NCBI GenBank assembly: GCA_000727475.1
Contig: KL647300.1
Coordinates: forward strand, 3,113,225-3,177,224
DNA length: 64,000 nt
From: Sarcocystis neurona
Lineage: Eukaryota > Apicomplexa > Conoidasida > Eucoccidiorida > Sarcocystidae
Reading direction: 5' to 3'
Below, in pieces: positions 60,401 to 64,000 of this stretch (its first letter is position 1; every line of letters begins with the position of its first letter). A program made the translations under genes and the position numbers. Under the pieces are notes generated by a model. The model was given only the letters and a program-made list of their open reading frames with translations. It searched no databases and had not been told where the DNA came from.

Positions 60401-63400
60401 GCGGTGGAAGCTGCAACCGACGCAGCAGCAGCAGCAGCGACGGGCGAGGCGGCAGGGGGCCGACAAAGCGCAGCAGTTGCAGCAGAGAACGCAGACACGT
60501 CAGCAGCTGCAGCAGACGGAGGAGACCGAATGCCAGCAGCAGCGCGGGCTAACGAGGGAGCCCCTCCACCAGGCACAGCTTCCGCCGCAGTACGTGTTGC
60601 AGGAGCATGCCTTACAGCAGGGGAAGCTGAACGCTCTCCACGTCTGTTCCAAGCACCGGCTGAAACTTCGGTTTCTGCAGTTCTGCTGTCCTGCAGCGGC
60701 ACTCCGCGTCGTCCTCGTTCCCGCAATTCCTTCTGTCGCACCACTTCCTGCTGCTGAAGTTGCTGCTGCAGTTGCTGCTGCCGCAGGCGCTGCAGCTTCT
60801 CAAGGAGCTCCGCGTAGCTGGCCAGACATGTCAGGCGGTCGGGAGCCGACGGTGTGAAAGCAACGTTGACAAGTTCTACCAGCAGCTTCCTCCTTCCCCT
60901 CTCTTGCTGCTGCTTGCATATTTTATTCTTCTTCTCGGCTTCCTGTCCGCCGTTCCCCGGAGGTCCCCCTCCGCTGCGGCTGCTGTTCTGCTTCTCACTT
61001 CCCTCTCCGTTGTCTGCCTCTTCTTCTACACTCCTGTTGCTGCTGGTGTTCTGAGACACTGCTGCTTCCAATTTTACACCTTTCTCCCCACGAACGCATC
61101 TCTTCCTTCTCCTCCATCTCCTCCTCGTCCCGCAGCAGCTGCTGCGGCTGGTGGTCTTGCAGTCTCCTTTGCCATTGCCGCTCCAGCAGTGACTGTCCCC
61201 CTCGTAACACCTGCTCCCGCTCGTGTTGCTCAAGCTGCCGGTGCTGTCTCCGTTGTTGTCGCTGCTGTCATCGGTCGTCCAGCTGCTGCTGGTGGTGCTG
61301 CTGCTGCTCACCCCACGACGCCGCCTTCCTATTGCTGCACGAGCCTTTTCCTCCAACGGGCTTCTGTTGCAGAGGTTGCTGCTGCACTGCATGTACCTGC
61401 TGCAGGAAATCCTTCGCAAACTAAAGCGTTCGCTACTCTTGTGGCTGGCGTTGGTACTGCTGCTTGTCCTGCAGCCGCTGTTGTTTTGCGGGAGAGAAGC
61501 GGCAGCCTCGCTCGTCGAAGAAGAGAAAATTGTTTGCTGAACAGCCAGGCGGCAAAGAACTGCTGCTATCAAGGAAGAGTCTACCCCTCCCGAAAACAGC
61601 ACGGCTACAGACTCCCTCTCATTCTCGCGCTGCTCGCAGCAGCAGCAGCTCTTCTTCTCCCTGCGACTGCTTTCGCCAGGTTCTAAACGGCGCGTGACGC
61701 GCGCAGGGCTGTAGCTGGCCTTTGCCGCGTTGCAGATGCTCTTCGCGTTGCTGTAACCGCTGCTTCCTTTGCTGTCGCTGCTACCCATCTCGCTGCTGTT
61801 CCCCTTGTCGCTGTCCCCCATGCTGCAGCTGCTGCTGTGTTTTGTCAAAGACGTGTTGCTGGGCTTCTCGTCGACACGACAGACTGCTGCAGCTGCGGCA
61901 GCCCGGGACGGATAGAAGGAAGAGTCAGAGGGAAAACCCGATGTGAAGGACGAGGAGGAGAAGGAGCAACAGCAGCACCAACAGCAGCACGAGCTCTGGC
62001 GGCTGCTGGTTTGCGTGCAGCAGCGACGCAAAGAACTCTCCAACCGACACAGCAGCTCCTCGACTGCAGCAGCCGGGGACAGCGTCAGACAAGAACCAGC
62101 AGCATCACATTCTGGCACAGCAGCCGCGGCCGCACCGTATGCAGCAGCAAAACCGTCCGCTGCAGCAACAGCAGTAGGAAGCACCCCCGACTGGAGGCAA
62201 TTTGCTGCTGGTGGAAGAGGAGGAGGAGGAACGCATGCAGCAGGACTACTCCTTTCTAAAAGCGGGTGCAGCAGCAGTGTGTGTCTCCGTTTCGACAAGA
62301 GGCGGCAGCGTTGGTGTTCGCAGCACCTCGCGCTGCACCAGAAATGTGTGGAAAATAGCGAAGCAGGGGTAGGCCATGGCAGCGTTTGCACAGAGACAAG
62401 CAAGTTCCCCCGTGCTGCTGCTTGAGGCAGCTGAATGCAAAGCTTTTGTTCTGTTGTATTCGTTGCTGCTGCTGCCGCTTTTGCGACGGGCAGGGACGGT
62501 CCTCCCGCTGGTGCGTCTCGCCGCTTTAGTGCTCCTGCTGCTGTCCCGTCTCCTGCTTCGGGTGCGTTTGGGCAAGCCACTGCAGCAGTTTCTTCCGCGC
62601 CTGAAGTCGCGATACTACTACTACTACTACTAATACTCCCTGTCACTCTTGGAAGTAAAATCCCACTCGCTGCTGCTGCTGCCGGCGCTCTTCCGACCGG
62701 GTGTGCGGCGTCGCCTGTGCGTCCTCGTCTTGTAGCGCCCTCCTCCGCAGCAGCAGCTTGTTCTGCTGTTTCCGAAGTGACTGGCAGACCTCCCGCCCCG
62801 GCTGCTGCTGCTGCCGCTGCCGTCCGTGCTCCTCGCGCTGCTGCCCCTTCGGTTTCGGCTGCCGGCTGTGCCGCTGCTGCTGCTAGCGGCTGTGCTGCTG
62901 CCCCTGCTAGTGGCGATGCTGCGCTACCGTCTGGATGAGTCGTACAGAACGACTCCCGAAACAGAGAGGACGGCACTAGAGGAAAAAGAGGAAGTGAACT
63001 GCGGCTTTGCCCCTCCTCGCTGATGGCGCGCTTATTAGCAGCCGCTGCTGCTGTCGTTGCGACACCGTCTGGTGCTGCTCTTCCATCGGTCGTCTTCTCG
63101 TCTGCTGTCGCTGGTCGTAGGGGTGACGCAAGAAGCAGCTGAAGCTGACCCACGCCGCTGATAGAAATTTCCTTATACGTCGGCACAGGGCCCGCACCAG
63201 CTGCACGGTCAAGTGAGAGCGTTGCTTCACGCCCTCCGTTGCTGCCGCTCCGCACCGCCGCGCTGTGCCCTCCGCGGATCCGACCTGGGCACCAACTGCT
63301 GCAGCAGCTGCACGCCATCCCACAGCAGCTGCTCGCACTCCTGCAGCAGCAACGGTGGCTGCTTGGTCTGCAAAATCCCTCTGCGTCACTATAGCTCGAC

Positions 63401-64000
63401 GGTTCCAGCGTCAGTACAGGCTGCCAGCATGGCAGTGCGCTGGTGGCATCATCGCTCCGGCTGTTGCTGTCGAGGTTGGCGGGAAGAAGCACGCTCCTGC
63501 TACTGCATAAGCGTCCGCCTAGCAAAGAAAAGCTGTCTTCGGTCCGGCCGGCGCTGCTGCTGACAGCCGTGTGACTCGGGCTGCTACCGACAGATGTGCA
63601 GCTAGCGCTGCTGGACTTGGTAGAAGTGCTGCTGCTGCTGCTATTGCACCGGGGGTCGGTGCGGGTGTACGTACACACGACAAGAGAGCGAGCGCCCATT
63701 TTGTCTCGACAGAAAAACAGCGACTGTAACTTTGACGAATAGTAGACAAGTGCGAACTGAGCGCGCAGTTGCTTGCAGTTACCCCTGCACTTCCTGCTGC
63801 GAGTTGTTCTGCAGCGGGTGCTGCGCACTTCTTCGCAGCTGTTTCCGCTCCTGTCGTTGCCTGCTTCCCCGCTGCTACGGCTGCAGGCGGTCCTGCTGCT
63901 GCTCCTGCTGTTGCTACTGCTGCAGTCGCACGGGAGCGAGACAGTTCCAGCACGGCTGCCAGCGCCATTGCCGCTGCCGCCAGCACCTCCGCTGTTGCTG
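51494..64000 (-). CDS. ASNSD1-like protein (GATase-like + asparagine synthase PP-loop domain), 5' partial
   Basis: Five minus-strand exons: from the right edge to 60155; 58717-57276; 56042-55910; 52891-52059; 51639-51494. Phases agree at all four junctions. Exon 1 carries the end of a class-II amidotransferase-like domain (LVYYSSKLQSLFFCRDKMGA), then long Ser/Ala repeats, the PP-loop VAVLFSGGVDSSLIAAVLCR at about 61540-61600, more repeats, LVNVAFTPSAPDRLTCLASY, and MDVNIAAALYFAAR at the donor. Exon 2 continues GKGYLVSPTF and then mostly Gln/Ala repeats. Exon 3 gives EVLLIGSGADELFGGYGRHK. Exon 4 gives LRRLWERNLGRDSRVGCHLA, LPFLDDEVISFV and KKRAFQFGSRAAQLSNKR. These match the human ASNSD1 layout (643 residues), but here at least 2,075 residues are coded. 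Known: the fold binds ATP for amide transfer; the substrate of ASNSD1 proteins is not settled. The N-terminal Cys region lies outside the window. AATAAA overlaps the stop. Confidence 0.9.
53215..53620. repeat. TA-rich microsatellite in ASNSD1-like intron 3
   Basis: Repeated TATATA, ATACAC and ATATGTG motifs inside the 3,018-bp intron between exons 56042-55910 and 52891-52059. No coding potential. Confidence 0.75.
54866..55070. repeat. About 100-bp CAG-rich tandem repeat in ASNSD1-like intron 3
   Basis: CATCCGCAGA recurs at 54866, 54965 and 55067 (periods 99 and 102 bp), each followed by CCAGAAGAAGAGG-like and CCCCTGACCAGAAGAAGACG blocks separated by CAGCAG runs. All strands and frames look coding because of the CAG content, but by the exon chain this is intronic. 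Confidence 0.85.
59815..60035. repeat. TA/CA microsatellite in ASNSD1-like intron 1
   Basis: ATATATACATA-type repeats across about 220 bp within the intron between exon 1 (ending 60155) and exon 2 (starting 58717). Confidence 0.8.

Overview
The window looks like nuclear DNA of a coccidian apicomplexan, most probably an Eimeria species. Base composition is roughly balanced. Genes carry spliceosomal introns. Both coding and non-coding DNA are full of CAG/CTG trinucleotide tracts, read as runs of Gln, Ala, Ser or Leu, the homopolymeric amino-acid repeats known from Eimeria. Long (TA/CA)n-type microsatellites fill introns and intergenic DNA. The species cannot be told from the sequence alone. No rRNA, tRNA, CRISPR, telomere array or transposase was seen.

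Layout. 1-2345: repeats and a long pyrimidine tract. 2346-7106 (+): a large repeat-rich protein of unknown function. 9332-11934 (-): a PRKRIP1/DUF1168-type spliceosomal protein in two readable exons, with possible coding exons upstream to about 13766. 15667-17139 (+): RPB6, the shared RNA polymerase subunit, two exons. 17140-23433: no gene seen. 23434-42660 (-): an RBM25-like splicing factor (RRM, charged middle, PWI domain) in at least 15 exons over 19 kb. 43469-45188 and 45511-47839 (-): two unrecognised repeat-rich genes, incompletely resolved. 47840-51493: AT-rich spacer. 51494 to the right edge (-): an ASNSD1-like protein (glutamine amidotransferase-like plus asparagine-synthase PP-loop domain) in five exons, its N-terminus lying beyond the window.

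Exons were joined by hand: family motifs broken at the exon edge, GT/AG borders and agreement of codon phase on both sides. For RBM25-like exons 7 to 16 the lengths sum to an exact multiple of three and every junction keeps frame; the same holds for all five ASNSD1-like exons. The genes act in basic nuclear processes (transcription, splicing) and amide/nitrogen chemistry and form no evident joint pathway. I did not find a clearly new biological system. The more unusual items are the strong inflation of conserved proteins by repeats, a perfect 20-bp-stem hairpin in the RPB6 intron, and a 22-bp array of donor-like palindromes inside an RBM25 intron.
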